NCBI GenBank assembly: GCA_021202075.1
Contig: JAJQDT010000060.1
Span: 115,360 to 179,359, forward strand
Reading direction: 5' to 3'
Length of the DNA: 64,000 nucleotides
Source of the DNA: Lachnospiraceae bacterium
GTDB taxonomy: Bacteria; Bacillota; Clostridia; Lachnospirales; Lachnospiraceae
Below, piece by piece: positions 8,343 to 16,354 of the stretch. A program made the position numbers and the translations under genes. Numbering within the stretch: position 1 is the stretch's first letter; the number at the start of each line of letters is the position of its first letter. The notes beneath the pieces are model-generated. The model had not been told where the DNA came from. It made no database searches and was given only the letters and a program-made list of their open reading frames with translations.

Positions 8343-9470
8343 CTACTCTACCATCGTGACAACCGCGTTCTCAAAGCTGTCGAAATCAGCGTTCTCATAG
8401 TCATTGTCAACTACAAGCGTGCCGTCAACGACCTCAGTAAGAAGCTCTGCATAATCGTCTACTGAGAAGTTCTCCATCGACCAGGTATCGGTCGGAAGAC
8501 CTACTGCATCGTCAGCTGCGCCAAGCGTTGTGGTCGTGCCGCCAAGCGTATCCCACTCGCCGTCATAGTAAACGCCGATCGCGTACTGTGTAGCGGATGC
8601 CAGACCCTTCATAGCAGAAGTGATAACCGTGTCAGACTCACTGGACTGGTCTACGTCAACACCGATCACATAGCCATCGTTTGCGGAAGCCGCTGCCGCG
8701 ATGGATGAGAACATAGCGCCGCCGCACGCGAATACGACTTCCGTGCCGTTGGTATACCAGCCGCTGACCATGGTCTGCAGCTCTGCGGATGCAGAGTAAG
8801 AAGAACCATACAGCCAGGAATAATTGATATTTACAGAAACGCCAAGTGCCGCTGCCGCGTCGTTTGCGCCCTGAACGAAGCCATAGCCGTAACGGCAGCA
8901 TGCCGGGTTCGTTCCGCCGCCGCCGCCGGAGAAGCCGAGCTCAGTAAAGCCTTCCATCACGACTGCGTAGCCTGCGAAATAACCGCACTGCTCTTCCTGG
9001 AAATTAATGCCTGCCACATTAGCCAGAGCATCATCCCCGTCATAAAGGGTATAACCATCAATGAATACAAACTGCACATCCGGATAGTCAATCGCCGCCT
9101 GTGTCAGAGCAGCCTCCTGAAGATAACCCGCACACACGACAACCTTTGCACCCGCCTCACAGGCAGCAGCCATTGCGTCATAGCGGTCATCATCCGTCGC
9201 TTCGCTCTCATTTGCCGGCTGATAATACTTGTAGGAAAGGCCGTTCTCATTTGCGTAAAGCTTCACACCGTTCCAGGTACCCTCGTTGAAAGACTTATCC
9301 TTCAGGGAGCCGACATCCGTAACGAACGCGATCTCATAAGTACCGTCATCCGATGTCATGGTATCCTCGATGTCATCAGCGGATACGCTCTCCTCAGCCT
9401 GTACCGTAATCGCACCCATGGAAACGACCATAACGGCTGAGAGCATCAATGCAAGCAATTTTTTCTTCAT
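8343..9470 (-). CDS. BMP family nucleoside-binding protein
   Basis: 375 residues. Residues 1-25 are a signal peptide ending in VQA-EE; there is no Cys at the cleavage point, so no lipobox is visible, although most BMP proteins in Gram-positives are lipoproteins. The mature part matches the BMP (PF02608) fold: IAFVTDVGSLKDKSFNEG, AKVVVCAGY, FVFIDGY, INFQEEQCGYFAGYA and VIGVDVDQS. BMP proteins bind nucleosides. Downstream of psuK and psuG, it is the likely pseudouridine-recognition component. AAGGAGAG precedes the ATG. Confidence 0.9.
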   Translation of the reverse strand: MKKKLLALMLSAVMVVSMGAITVQAEESVSADDIEDTMTSDDGTYEIAFVTDVGSLKDKSFNEGTWNGVKLYANENGLSYKYYQPANESEATDDDRYDAMAAACEAGAKVVVCAGYLQEAALTQAAIDYPDVQFVFIDGYTLYDGDDALANVAGINFQEEQCGYFAGYAVVMEGFTELGFSGGGGGTNPACCRYGYGFVQGANDAAAALGVSVNINYSWLYGSSYSASAELQTMVSGWYTNGTEVVFACGGAMFSSIAAAASANDGYVIGVDVDQSSESDTVITSAMKGLASATQYAIGVYYDGEWDTLGGTTTTLGAADDAVGLPTDTWSMENFSVDDYAELLTEVVDGTLVVDNDYENADFDSFENAVVTMVE

Positions 9471-9619
9471 TTCTTTTCTCTCCTTCTTTTAAATTATTTA
9501 TCCTGAAGCCACTGCGGCCCTGGATCATCCTGAGAACCCCTTTTATGCAACCCTTCTGTGCATTTTTTCTATGCATTTCCTTTATGCGCCGCTCTCCCCG
9601 CAGCGCACTTACAGGAATC

Positions 9620-9647
9620 AGTATAACACACTTTTCGACAAATTGAA
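9620..9647 (-). promoter_or_regulatory. Promoter of the bmp-ABC genes
   Basis: On the minus strand TTCAAT (9642-9647), 16 bases, then TATACT (9620-9625). The predicted transcript has a leader of about 145 bases before the bmp start, including an imperfect GC-rich hairpin. It allows expression apart from psuK-psuG. No other gene lies in 9471-9762. Confidence 0.6.
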
Positions 9648-9762
9648 CTGTTTTTTTCGATTTTTTTACACTAATTTTTAAGACTTTACAAAGCCACGCA
9701 GACTGACCACGTAAAGCTGCCGGTCAGACTGTGCCAGTTTGCCTGATTTATGGCAAATCGGC

Positions 9763-10683
9763 TCACTTACACATCTCACCCGCGATCTGCGCCGCCAGCT
9801 TCGCATTGTTGAAAACAAGCTGAATGTTCGCGTCCAGGCTGTCGCCGCCGGTGATCTCCGTCACCTTCGCGAGCAGGAACGGCGTCGTCTCCTTGCCCTT
9901 GATCCCTTTCTCTTTGGACTCGGCAATCGCATCATCGATGCATTTGTTGATGTATTCGCAGTCCATAGAGTATTCCTCCGGGATCGGGTTGGTCACCAGC
10001 ATACCGCCTTTGAGCCCCAGCTCCAGCTTCGTCGACCACGCCGCCGCAATCTCAGCAGGCGTATCCAGCCGGTAGTCCACCTTAAATCCGCTTTTTCTGG
10101 TATAAAAAGCCGGAAGCTCTTCGGTCTGATAGCCGATCACCGGAACGCCTCTGGTCTCCAGGTATTCCAGCGTCAGTCCCAGATCCAGGATCGCCTTGGC
10201 GCCCGCGCAAACCACAAGCACCGGCGTCATGCCAAGCTCGTCCAGATCCGCAGAAATATCCATGGTCGTCTCCGCACCCCTGTGCACGCCGCCGATACCG
10301 CCAGTCGCGAATACCTTTATCCCCGCCATCGCGGCAATCAGCATCGTTGTCGCCACGGTCGCGGCGCCGTCCTCTTTTTTCGCCACGAGCACCGGCACAT
10401 CGCGGCGGCTGGCCTTAATCACATCCAGTCCCTTTTTCCCGAGATAATCGATCTCTTCCACACTGATGCCGGCCTTCAGGCGTCCGCCGAGAATCGCGAT
10501 GGTCGCGGGAACCGCGCCATTGTCGCGCACAATCTTTTCCACCGCCAGTGCCGTCTCCACATTCTGCGGATACGGCATGCCATGCGAAATAATCGTCGAT
10601 TCCAACGCCACGACCGGCTTCCCCGCCGCAAGCGCCTCCTGCACCTCCGGCGCCACATCCAGATACTTATTCAGCTGTTCCAT
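9763..10683 (-). CDS. psuG: Pseudouridine-5'-phosphate glycosidase
   Basis: 306 residues. PsuG cleaves the C-C glycosidic bond of pseudouridine 5'-phosphate to uracil and ribose 5-phosphate. Family segments are intact: VALESTIISHGMPYP with the active-site Glu at residue 28, VIKASRRDVPV with the Schiff-base-type Lys, ATGGIGGVHRG, and CAGAKAILDLG with a second conserved Lys. Start set at MEQLNKYLD, 11 bases after AGGAGG; an in-frame start 17 codons upstream would put the ribosome binding site inside the gene. It follows psuK by 79 bases and precedes the nucleoside importer. Confidence 0.95.
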   Translation of the reverse strand: MEQLNKYLDVAPEVQEALAAGKPVVALESTIISHGMPYPQNVETALAVEKIVRDNGAVPATIAILGGRLKAGISVEEIDYLGKKGLDVIKASRRDVPVLVAKKEDGAATVATTMLIAAMAGIKVFATGGIGGVHRGAETTMDISADLDELGMTPVLVVCAGAKAILDLGLTLEYLETRGVPVIGYQTEELPAFYTRKSGFKVDYRLDTPAEIAAAWSTKLELGLKGGMLVTNPIPEEYSMDCEYINKCIDDAIAESKEKGIKGKETTPFLLAKVTEITGGDSLDANIQLVFNNAKLAAQIAGEMCK

Positions 10684-10762
10684 TTTTTTGCATTCCTCCT
10701 GTTTATTTATATAAATTAGTTTGTTGCTTGCCATTTATAATGGTAATCCGCAGTCAGGCTCC

Positions 10763-11713
10763 CTAATCCGGCACAGACAACACTCCTGCCCGCTTATGTA
10801 CTGCGTCCATCGAGAGTTCCTCATTGATGGTCTGTGCGCCCTCCGCACAGATCGCGCCCGCCGCAAGAGCAAGCCGCGCAGATTCCTCCATGGAAAACCC
10901 GGCCCGGAAGGCATATGCCAGTCCCGCCATAAAGCAGTCGCCCCCGCCGGTCGTGCTCTGCACACGGGTCTCAATCCCCGGCAAAAGCAGCATCTGCTCC
11001 TGATCCGCCGCAAGAACTCCGCCCGCTCCAAGAGTAATAAACACACGCTGTACGCCATCCTCAAGCAGTACCGAGGCTGCTTTTTTTAAGGAATCCTCGT
11101 CATGAATCGGTATGCCAGTCATCAGCTCCGCTTCCAGGCGGTTTGGCTTAAGAGTGTGAATCCGGTTCAGAACCGGCTCCAGCCTGTGCATTTTCGCGGT
11201 CGACACCGGATCCGCAAACAGAGGAACCGTCACATGCTCCGCAAGATAGCAAATCGATTTCTCCGGCAGATTCGTATCCAGAACGCAAAGGCAGGATTGA
11301 TTGATCAGATCAAGTCTTCCCGCCAGAAACTGCGGGGATATATGCTCACAGATACTCATATCTGAGACTGCCAGCTGCATCTCTCCTTTCTCGTCTGTGA
11401 TAAATACATAGCAGGAAGTGGAAGCTCCCGCCACTGTCCGGGATCCTTCAAGATCAATTCCCAGTTGGTCGAGATTGTCGTGAACCCGTATTCCATTGTG
11501 GTCATCGCCAAATACCGTAACCAGGGATACCGGCTGTCCGAGGAGCCGGAGATTGTGCGCGATGTTGCGGCCCACACCGCCCATCGACATGGAAACCCGG
11601 CCCGGATTCGAATCCTCCCGCACGACTGGAGCGTCCGGTCGTGCGCAGATGTCCACATTCACAGCTCCAACGACCACAATTCGTTCCTTCTTTTTCAAAC
11701 TGTGATGCTCCAA
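10763..11713 (-). CDS. psuK: PfkB-family kinase, probable pseudouridine kinase
   Basis: 316 residues of the ribokinase/PfkB family: IVVVGAVNVDI at the N-terminus, GGVGRNIAHNLRLLG (PfkB signature 1) and TTGGGDCFMAGLAYA (signature 2 with the catalytic Asp). Pairing with psuG makes phosphorylation of pseudouridine the likely reaction. I choose the TTG at 11713 as start because AGGAGG lies nine bases upstream and the PfkB fold begins within 10 residues; ATG codons further upstream would add a tail unlike the family. Could also act on another nucleoside. Confidence 0.85.
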   Translation of the reverse strand: MEHHSLKKKERIVVVGAVNVDICARPDAPVVREDSNPGRVSMSMGGVGRNIAHNLRLLGQPVSLVTVFGDDHNGIRVHDNLDQLGIDLEGSRTVAGASTSCYVFITDEKGEMQLAVSDMSICEHISPQFLAGRLDLINQSCLCVLDTNLPEKSICYLAEHVTVPLFADPVSTAKMHRLEPVLNRIHTLKPNRLEAELMTGIPIHDEDSLKKAASVLLEDGVQRVFITLGAGGVLAADQEQMLLLPGIETRVQSTTGGGDCFMAGLAYAFRAGFSMEESARLALAAGAICAEGAQTINEELSMDAVHKRAGVLSVPD

Positions 11714-11841
11714 GACCTTCTCCTCCTGTACCGTGCATTGCCTTGTTCCATGCATAGCCCTGTTCGGCGACATACATCCTGTACTGCACATATTCCGTCC
11801 GGGGAACCGCGCCAAGAATTTTACACCGCCGGACTTTAAAC

Positions 11842-11870
11842 AGTTTACCACAGAAAAGTCCCTGCTTCAA
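11842..11870 (-). promoter_or_regulatory. Promoter of psuK-psuG
   Basis: On the minus strand TTGAAG (11865-11870), 17 bases, then TAAACT (11842-11847). The -35 element touches the edge of a pair of direct repeats (11872-11933) that look like an activator or repressor site. The stretch 11714-12153 between the divergent psuK and patatin-like genes has no gene and holds these control elements and the patatin promoter. Confidence 0.6.
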
Positions 11871-11871
11871 G

Positions 11872-11933
11872 CACAGAGTTGTAAGTTGGCGGCTTTTTAT
11901 GGGCCACAGAGTTGTAAGTTGACGGCTTTTACA
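11872..11933. repeat. Two direct repeats, 33-base period, upstream of the psuK promoter
   Basis: CACAGAGTTGTAAGTTGGCG and CACAGAGTTGTAAGTTGACG, each continuing into GGCTTTT-type sequence, start at 11872 and 11905. The copies differ at one base in 24. Position directly upstream of the -35 box suggests an operator for a regulator of the psu genes, but no regulator gene is adjacent. Confidence 0.7.
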
Positions 11934-12014
11934 TTGACTTTTATATTGCGGGCGTCCCATTCCCTGTCTTTTTTCGCGCTGACCTTTTTCACTCGTATCT
12001 TTGCAAAATAACAG

Positions 12015-12043
12015 TTGATTTTTGGGTGGCATATCGTTATAAT
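12015..12043 (+). promoter_or_regulatory. Promoter of the patatin-like gene
   Basis: TTGATT (12015-12020), 17 bases, TATAAT (12038-12043). A near-consensus housekeeping promoter about 110 bases before the gene start. Confidence 0.75.
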
Positions 12044-12153
12044 GTGTACATATTATTTCCGCGGTTGAGGATCAGTGGCATAACAGCCGGTCCAAAGCAG
12101 CCGCGTTCAGAACGAATCAGACGCTGTGAGTGAGACAGAAAGGTGTGAGACGA

Positions 12154-12999
12154 ATGAAAATCGGACTGGTACTGGAGGGCGGCGCCATGCGCGGCATGTA
12201 TACCGCCGGAATCCTTGATATTATGATGAATGAACAGATTGCGGCAGATGGCGTGATTGGCGTTTCCGCCGGCGCGCTGTTCGGAGTGAACTACCTCTCC
12301 GGTCAGAGAGGGCGCGTCATCCGCTACAACAAACGATTCAACCACGACCGGAATTATATGGGAATTCTTCCTCTGCTCAGAGAGGGAAATATTATCAGTA
12401 CCGAATACGCCTACCATGCAGTTCCATATGAGCTGGATGTCTTTGACGATGCCGCGTACCGGAAGACCGCCGAGAAAGTGCCGTTTTACGCCGTCATCAC
12501 GGACGTGGAGACCGGAAAGCCAAAATATGTGCGGATTCGAAGCGTCTATAAGCAAATGGATGTGCTGCGCGCTTCTGCCTCCATGCCATTTGTCTCAAAG
12601 CCGGTAAAGATTGGCGAGAGCCGGTATCTGGACGGCGGCATCTCGGACAGCATCCCGTTTTCGTGGATGCTCGGAAACGGCTATGATCGCCTGATTATCG
12701 TTCTCACCCGCGATCTGTCCTACCGAAAGGAACCTATGTCGGCTGCCCTGATCCGGACCTTTTATCACAGATATCCGGCATTGCAGAAACAGCTTCAGAA
12801 ACGTCACACGGTCTATAATGAGGCAGTCGAAGCGCTTAAGGCTCTGGAATCGGACGGCCAGGTCTTTGTCATCCGCCCATCATCCCCGATCGAAATCGGG
12901 CGCATAGAAAGCGACCCTTCAAAGCTGCAGCAGGTCTATGAGCTTGGCTTAAGCGACGGGGAAGCGCAAATGGACGCGCTGCGGGAGTATCTGTACTAA
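12154..12999 (+). CDS. Patatin-like phospholipase
   Basis: 281 residues, YjjU/RssA-like patatin hydrolase. The oxyanion loop GGAMRG is at residues 9-14, the nucleophile elbow GVSAG at 36-40 (Ser38) and the catalytic Asp in DGGISDSIP near residue 160, so the Ser-Asp dyad is complete. The family hydrolyses acyl esters of lipids; the natural substrate here is unknown. No signal peptide, so it acts in the cytoplasm or at the inner membrane face. Start at MKIGL with AAAGGTG eight bases upstream rather than the in-frame start at 12130. One of only two plus-strand genes. Confidence 0.92.
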   Translation: MKIGLVLEGGAMRGMYTAGILDIMMNEQIAADGVIGVSAGALFGVNYLSGQRGRVIRYNKRFNHDRNYMGILPLLREGNIISTEYAYHAVPYELDVFDDAAYRKTAEKVPFYAVITDVETGKPKYVRIRSVYKQMDVLRASASMPFVSKPVKIGESRYLDGGISDSIPFSWMLGNGYDRLIIVLTRDLSYRKEPMSAALIRTFYHRYPALQKQLQKRHTVYNEAVEALKALESDGQVFVIRPSSPIEIGRIESDPSKLQQVYELGLSDGEAQMDALREYLY

Positions 13000-13004
13000 G
13001 AGAC

Positions 13005-13083
13005 TGTCGTGAAATAACTTATGCATCTTGCATCGCCTGATGAGCAAATCGCACACCCTAAAAGCCTCTACGCTCCGGTCGGC
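13005..13083 (+). repeat. Intergenic repeat, family 2 (short form)
   Basis: Begins three bases after the patatin-like stop codon. It reads GAGACTGTCGTGAAATAACT, then TATGCATCTTGCATCGCCTG, then ATGAGCAAATCGCACACCCT and AAAAGCCTCTACGC. The outer parts match the longer copy at 15477-15650, whose central hairpin is missing here. Confidence 0.7.
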
Positions 13084-13100
13084 GAATATTCCACATAAAA

Positions 13101-13192
13101 TGCGGGATGCCACCCGGCAGGGGCTAAACGGTTCTGCGTGCCAGTGACACACGTTTCATGTCCCGATTCTCGCAGAAAATCGAGGACGCAGG
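13101..13192 (-). repeat. Diverged family 1 repeat at the 3' end of the cobC-cbiD fusion gene
   Basis: Contains GCGGGATGCCACCCGGCAGGGG on the plus strand in two parts and, on the minus strand, CCTGCGTCC followed by the hairpin TCGATTTTCTGCGAGAATCG. Parts of the family 1 plan are recognisable but in mixed orientation, so it may be a composite or rearranged copy. It fills the gap between two converging genes. Confidence 0.5.
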
Positions 13193-13194
13193 GA

Positions 13195-15243
13195 TCAACC
13201 GGAACGATGCGACAGTGTTTCCAGCTTCTTTATCAGTTCGTCCGCGCCGTCTGTCTCGCCAAGATAGCCATACTGATTGGAATAAAGAATCGCCTCCGTC
13301 TCCAGTGCTCCCCGGCAGTGCTTCTGCAGATGGAACTTCACCCGTTCAGCGACCTCCGACATCGTCTGTTCGAGCCATCCGGCCGCCATCAGGATGCCGA
13401 CTGCTTCTTCGGTCGTATTGGTATCGAGCAGTTTCCACACGATTTCGTAAGGAACGCCTGCCCGCGCCGCCTGCGCCGCCATCAGCTCCGCGCGGCAGTC
13501 CGCCTGCGCCGAATGGGTATTCATGATGCCGCCGGAAACCTTGATGAATTTACCGATATGCGCGACAAAGAGAATCCCTCTCACCCCCAGCTCTTCCGCA
13601 ATATCCAGCGTCTCACCGACATAATTGCTGCACTTCATGGAATCATCTGCGCAAAGGCAGCGGATGCGAGCCGAATCGCCGGAGCCAGAGGTCGACGCTC
13701 CTCTCCGAATAAAATCCTTGCCATAGTTTCCAGGCGTGATCAGGATATACTGTTCTCCCTGCGCGACCTTCTGCTTCATCTCCACACGAATGCTCGCAAT
13801 CAAAGCATCCTCGCTCATCGGTACAACGATTCCGCTCGTTCCCAGAATGGAGATTCCGCCCTGAATTCCCAGGTGCGGATTAAATGTCCGCTTCGCGATT
13901 TCCGCCCCGTCCGGAACCGAAATGGTGATTTTTAATCCGCCTGTATACTCACACTCCTCGCAGACAGAGGCCACTTCGCGCATAATCATTTCCCGCGGCA
14001 CCCGGTTGATTGCCGCAGCCCCGACCGGCTGCTCCAGCCCCGGCTTCGTCACCCGCCCGACGCCGACGCCTCCGTCAATAAAAATACGTGGCTGTTTCAA
14101 GCTTCCAGACATATTCCCGGATGTGTTGCCGGAATTTGACCCTGAAGCAGAATCCGATGAAAATACTTCCTCTTTCGCATCTTTCGCATCTGAAAAGGAC
14201 TTCCTGTCAGGCGCTTCTCCGAAATCGCAGTCCTGCGCCAAATCAGGCTCCTGAGAATTTACGAATTCTTCCGTGAATTCCGCCCGCGCGAAAACCAAAA
14301 CGCCGTCGGTCGCGTCCGGATCGTCTCCCGCATATTTGCGCACGGCACAGCTGGCGTAAGATTCCGCAATCTCCTGCTCCTCCACCGGAAGATACAGGCG
14401 AATCCCTTTGGGCGTCATCAGCTCCGCCCGAAAGCAGCTTTTCCCGGTCAAAAGCATCCGGGCAGCGGCCTTTGCCGCCGCCGCCGCGCAGGAGCCGGTC
14501 GTATAGCCGCAACGCAGCCTTTTATTCTTTTTCATAACAAACTGATCCTCTATCCCGGTCAGAGCCGGAGCCAGAGGAAGAGGGCGAATATCCGCAAGAC
14601 AAAAGAAATCCCGAGCCTCACAGGAAAACCCTTCCGCGTTTTTTACCTGCCACTCAAAATATTCCCCATGCGGCCTGGCAAACCGGTCAAGAATCGCCAT
14701 AATAGTTCCGCCATGCACAACGAACGCAGCGCGCGTTTCCACAGGCGCCCCATTCGTTTCTTCCCAGATCGGATGCACAGACGTATGATTCAAGTCCTGA
14801 CTGCCGCTGTTACATGCCTGCCCTCCATGTCTGGCAGAAGCAAGGACACTTTCCAGACAATCGGAAAAAGCCGCACAGCATCTGGCAGAAAACACTTCCC
14901 TGCTCTCCCCGCCCGGAAACGCCAGCGCACCGCCGCTGTCTATCCAGGCCTGATAGCGCGAATCCCCATTCAGCTCCTCATAATTTCTGTATTCAAATTC
15001 TCCAAATTCACACTCCCGCAGATCCGAAACAAGCTGGATTTTTACATCTGGAAATAAAATCTCCGCCGTCTGCACACACCTTTTGAGCGGACTCGCAAAT
15101 ACAATATCCGGTTGCGGGTACTGTGCGCGGTTCACCTCCAGCTGCCGGACGGCCTCCGCCGTCAATGGCTCATCCGTCGAGCCGACATACCGATGTTCCA
15201 GATTCCCGGCCGTACAGCCATGCCGGATCAGGTCGATTTTCAT
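13195..15243 (-). CDS. cbiD: Fusion: histidine phosphatase (alpha-ribazole phosphatase-like) + CbiD precorrin C1-methyltransferase
   Basis: 682 residues. Residues 1-215 are a phosphoglycerate-mutase-type histidine phosphatase (LIRHGCTAGN at the start, second His in FVVHGGTI), like CobC, which removes the phosphate in nucleotide-loop assembly. From residue 237 (MKKNKRLRCGYTTGSCAAAA) it is CbiD, the cobalt-precorrin-5B C1-methyltransferase: IDGGVGVGRVTKPGL, ITPGNYGKDFIRRG and FVAHIGKFIKVSGGIMNTHS. A Ser/Gly/Asn-rich insert near residues 375-395 interrupts the CbiD part. AGGAGG precedes the chosen ATG. A possible internal ribosome site (GAGGATC) lies before the CbiD methionine. No other cobalamin gene is in the window. 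Confidence 0.9.
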   Translation of the reverse strand: MKIDLIRHGCTAGNLEHRYVGSTDEPLTAEAVRQLEVNRAQYPQPDIVFASPLKRCVQTAEILFPDVKIQLVSDLRECEFGEFEYRNYEELNGDSRYQAWIDSGGALAFPGGESREVFSARCCAAFSDCLESVLASARHGGQACNSGSQDLNHTSVHPIWEETNGAPVETRAAFVVHGGTIMAILDRFARPHGEYFEWQVKNAEGFSCEARDFFCLADIRPLPLAPALTGIEDQFVMKKNKRLRCGYTTGSCAAAAAKAAARMLLTGKSCFRAELMTPKGIRLYLPVEEQEIAESYASCAVRKYAGDDPDATDGVLVFARAEFTEEFVNSQEPDLAQDCDFGEAPDRKSFSDAKDAKEEVFSSDSASGSNSGNTSGNMSGSLKQPRIFIDGGVGVGRVTKPGLEQPVGAAAINRVPREMIMREVASVCEECEYTGGLKITISVPDGAEIAKRTFNPHLGIQGGISILGTSGIVVPMSEDALIASIRVEMKQKVAQGEQYILITPGNYGKDFIRRGASTSGSGDSARIRCLCADDSMKCSNYVGETLDIAEELGVRGILFVAHIGKFIKVSGGIMNTHSAQADCRAELMAAQAARAGVPYEIVWKLLDTNTTEEAVGILMAAGWLEQTMSEVAERVKFHLQKHCRGALETEAILYSNQYGYLGETDGADELIKKLETLSHRSG

Positions 15244-15476
15244 ATTCACGCCTCCTGCGAGCCCAAACCACAAATTTTGTGCTCTTTTTCAAATTGAGAA
15301 ATCAGAGACAGGGACATAAATGGCAGCAAAGACAGGCTCTTTTACGTCCTTTGATCTCACGTAGAGATTATATCACCCTATGATACGCAGGTCAAAAGAT
15401 ATCTGATGTGCGCTGGTCTGCGCCGATCAAAAACACCCTCAGCTGCGTCGGCTGCTCTCATGCTGCGTATTTATCT

Positions 15477-15650
15477 GAGGAACTGCCGTGAAATTACTTG
15501 CCCATCTTGCATCATCTGACGCGCGAATTGAAACGCCCCCTCGCTGAAGCTCGGCGGCAGAACGCGCCGCCAATGAAAAAACGCTTCGCGTTTGGGCGGC
15601 GCTATCGCAGATCATAAAAGCCTCGACGCAGCCCGGAATAGAACGAATGC
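15477..15650 (+). repeat. Intergenic repeat, family 2 (long form)
   Basis: About 170 bases: left end GAGGAACTGCCGTGAAATTA, central GAAACGCCCCCTCG..AAGCTCGGCGGCA, hairpin AACGCTTCGCGTT flanked by GGCGGCGC arms, and right end GATCATAAAAGCCTCGACGC. Shorter or rearranged copies occur at 640-712, 13005-13083, 20258-20310, 29928-30079 and 36105-36147. The gap 15244-15723 holds this element and a terminator, and I see no gene and no cobalamin riboswitch in it. Confidence 0.75.
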
Positions 15651-15661
15651 GACATATAACG

Positions 15662-15703
15662 AAAAATCGGCCGGACAGCAGTTTCGCTATCCGGCCGATT
15701 TTT
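15662..15703 (-). terminator. Bidirectional terminator after the cytidylate-kinase-like gene
   Basis: AAAAATCGGCCGGA...TCCGGCCGATTTTT is a strong inverted repeat with A and T tracts on both sides, 21 bases after the stop of the minus-strand gene. It closes the amino acid transporter operon. Confidence 0.88.
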
Positions 15704-15723
15704 GAATTCCTTCCCTATCCGTT

Positions 15724-16341
15724 TCACGCATTTTCCCCGATATCACCGCCGCACCGGATTCTCAGTCCCTGCGCAATAAGCTCCGCTGTGCCTTCCACAC
15801 CGAACCGGGAGCTGTCGATCATCAGGTCGCTGCAGTCTCGCGCAGAGCGGACATCCGGGCAGTATTTTCTCTGGTAGTAGGTACGCGCCATGTCGACTTC
15901 ACGTATCATCCTGCGGGCCGTTTTCTCATCCATCATCAGCGTCTCAATACAGTTTCTGAGCCGCTCCTCATACGGCGCATAAATGTACACGCTCAGATGA
16001 TTCGGAAAATCCCGCAGGATATAGTCGCTGCAGCGCCCAACAATGATGCAGGAGCTTTTTGCCGCCGCGTCCAGAATAATGTTCTTCTCTGTCTCGAAAA
16101 TCTCATCGTTGATATTGTAGGTCGTCAGGCTCATCTTATAGCTTTTCCGCAGGAAAAAGGAGCTCTTTGCCCTCTCCTCTTCGTCACTGATCAGGGAGAC
16201 GGAATGTCCGGTGCGCTTTGCCGCCGCCTCCACGATGTCGCGATCCCAGAATTCGACTCCAAGCATTTCTGAGAGCCTCTGCGCGATCGTGCGCCCCAAA
16301 GAGCCAAACTCGCGCGAAATTGTTATAACGTACTGTTCCAT
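15724..16341 (-). CDS. Cytidylate kinase-like family protein
   Basis: 205 residues matching the cytidylate kinase-2 family (PF13189): TISREFGSLGRTIAQRLSEML at the start (the family's variant of a P-loop, spread over two turns), FWDRDIVEAAA, CIIVGRCSDYIL and a Cys/Asp-rich lid. These proteins resemble CMP kinases but their true substrate is mostly unproven, and they are common in Clostridia. It starts 13 bases after the permease gene with GGGAGG before the ATG, so it is the last gene of an amino acid uptake operon, an unexpected partner. Confidence 0.85.
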   Translation of the reverse strand: MEQYVITISREFGSLGRTIAQRLSEMLGVEFWDRDIVEAAAKRTGHSVSLISDEEERAKSSFFLRKSYKMSLTTYNINDEIFETEKNIILDAAAKSSCIIVGRCSDYILRDFPNHLSVYIYAPYEERLRNCIETLMMDEKTARRMIREVDMARTYYQRKYCPDVRSARDCSDLMIDSSRFGVEGTAELIAQGLRIRCGGDIGENA

Positions 16342-16354
16342 GCAAACCTCCCGC

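Noticed and set aside
12037..12555. 172-codon minus-strand frame opposite the patatin-like gene
   Set aside because: Antisense to an enzyme with a complete catalytic dyad and a good promoter.
15244..15723. Cobalamin riboswitch before the cobC-cbiD fusion gene
   Set aside because: I looked for the conserved B12-box type segments and saw only a family 2 repeat and a terminator; a covariance search would settle it.
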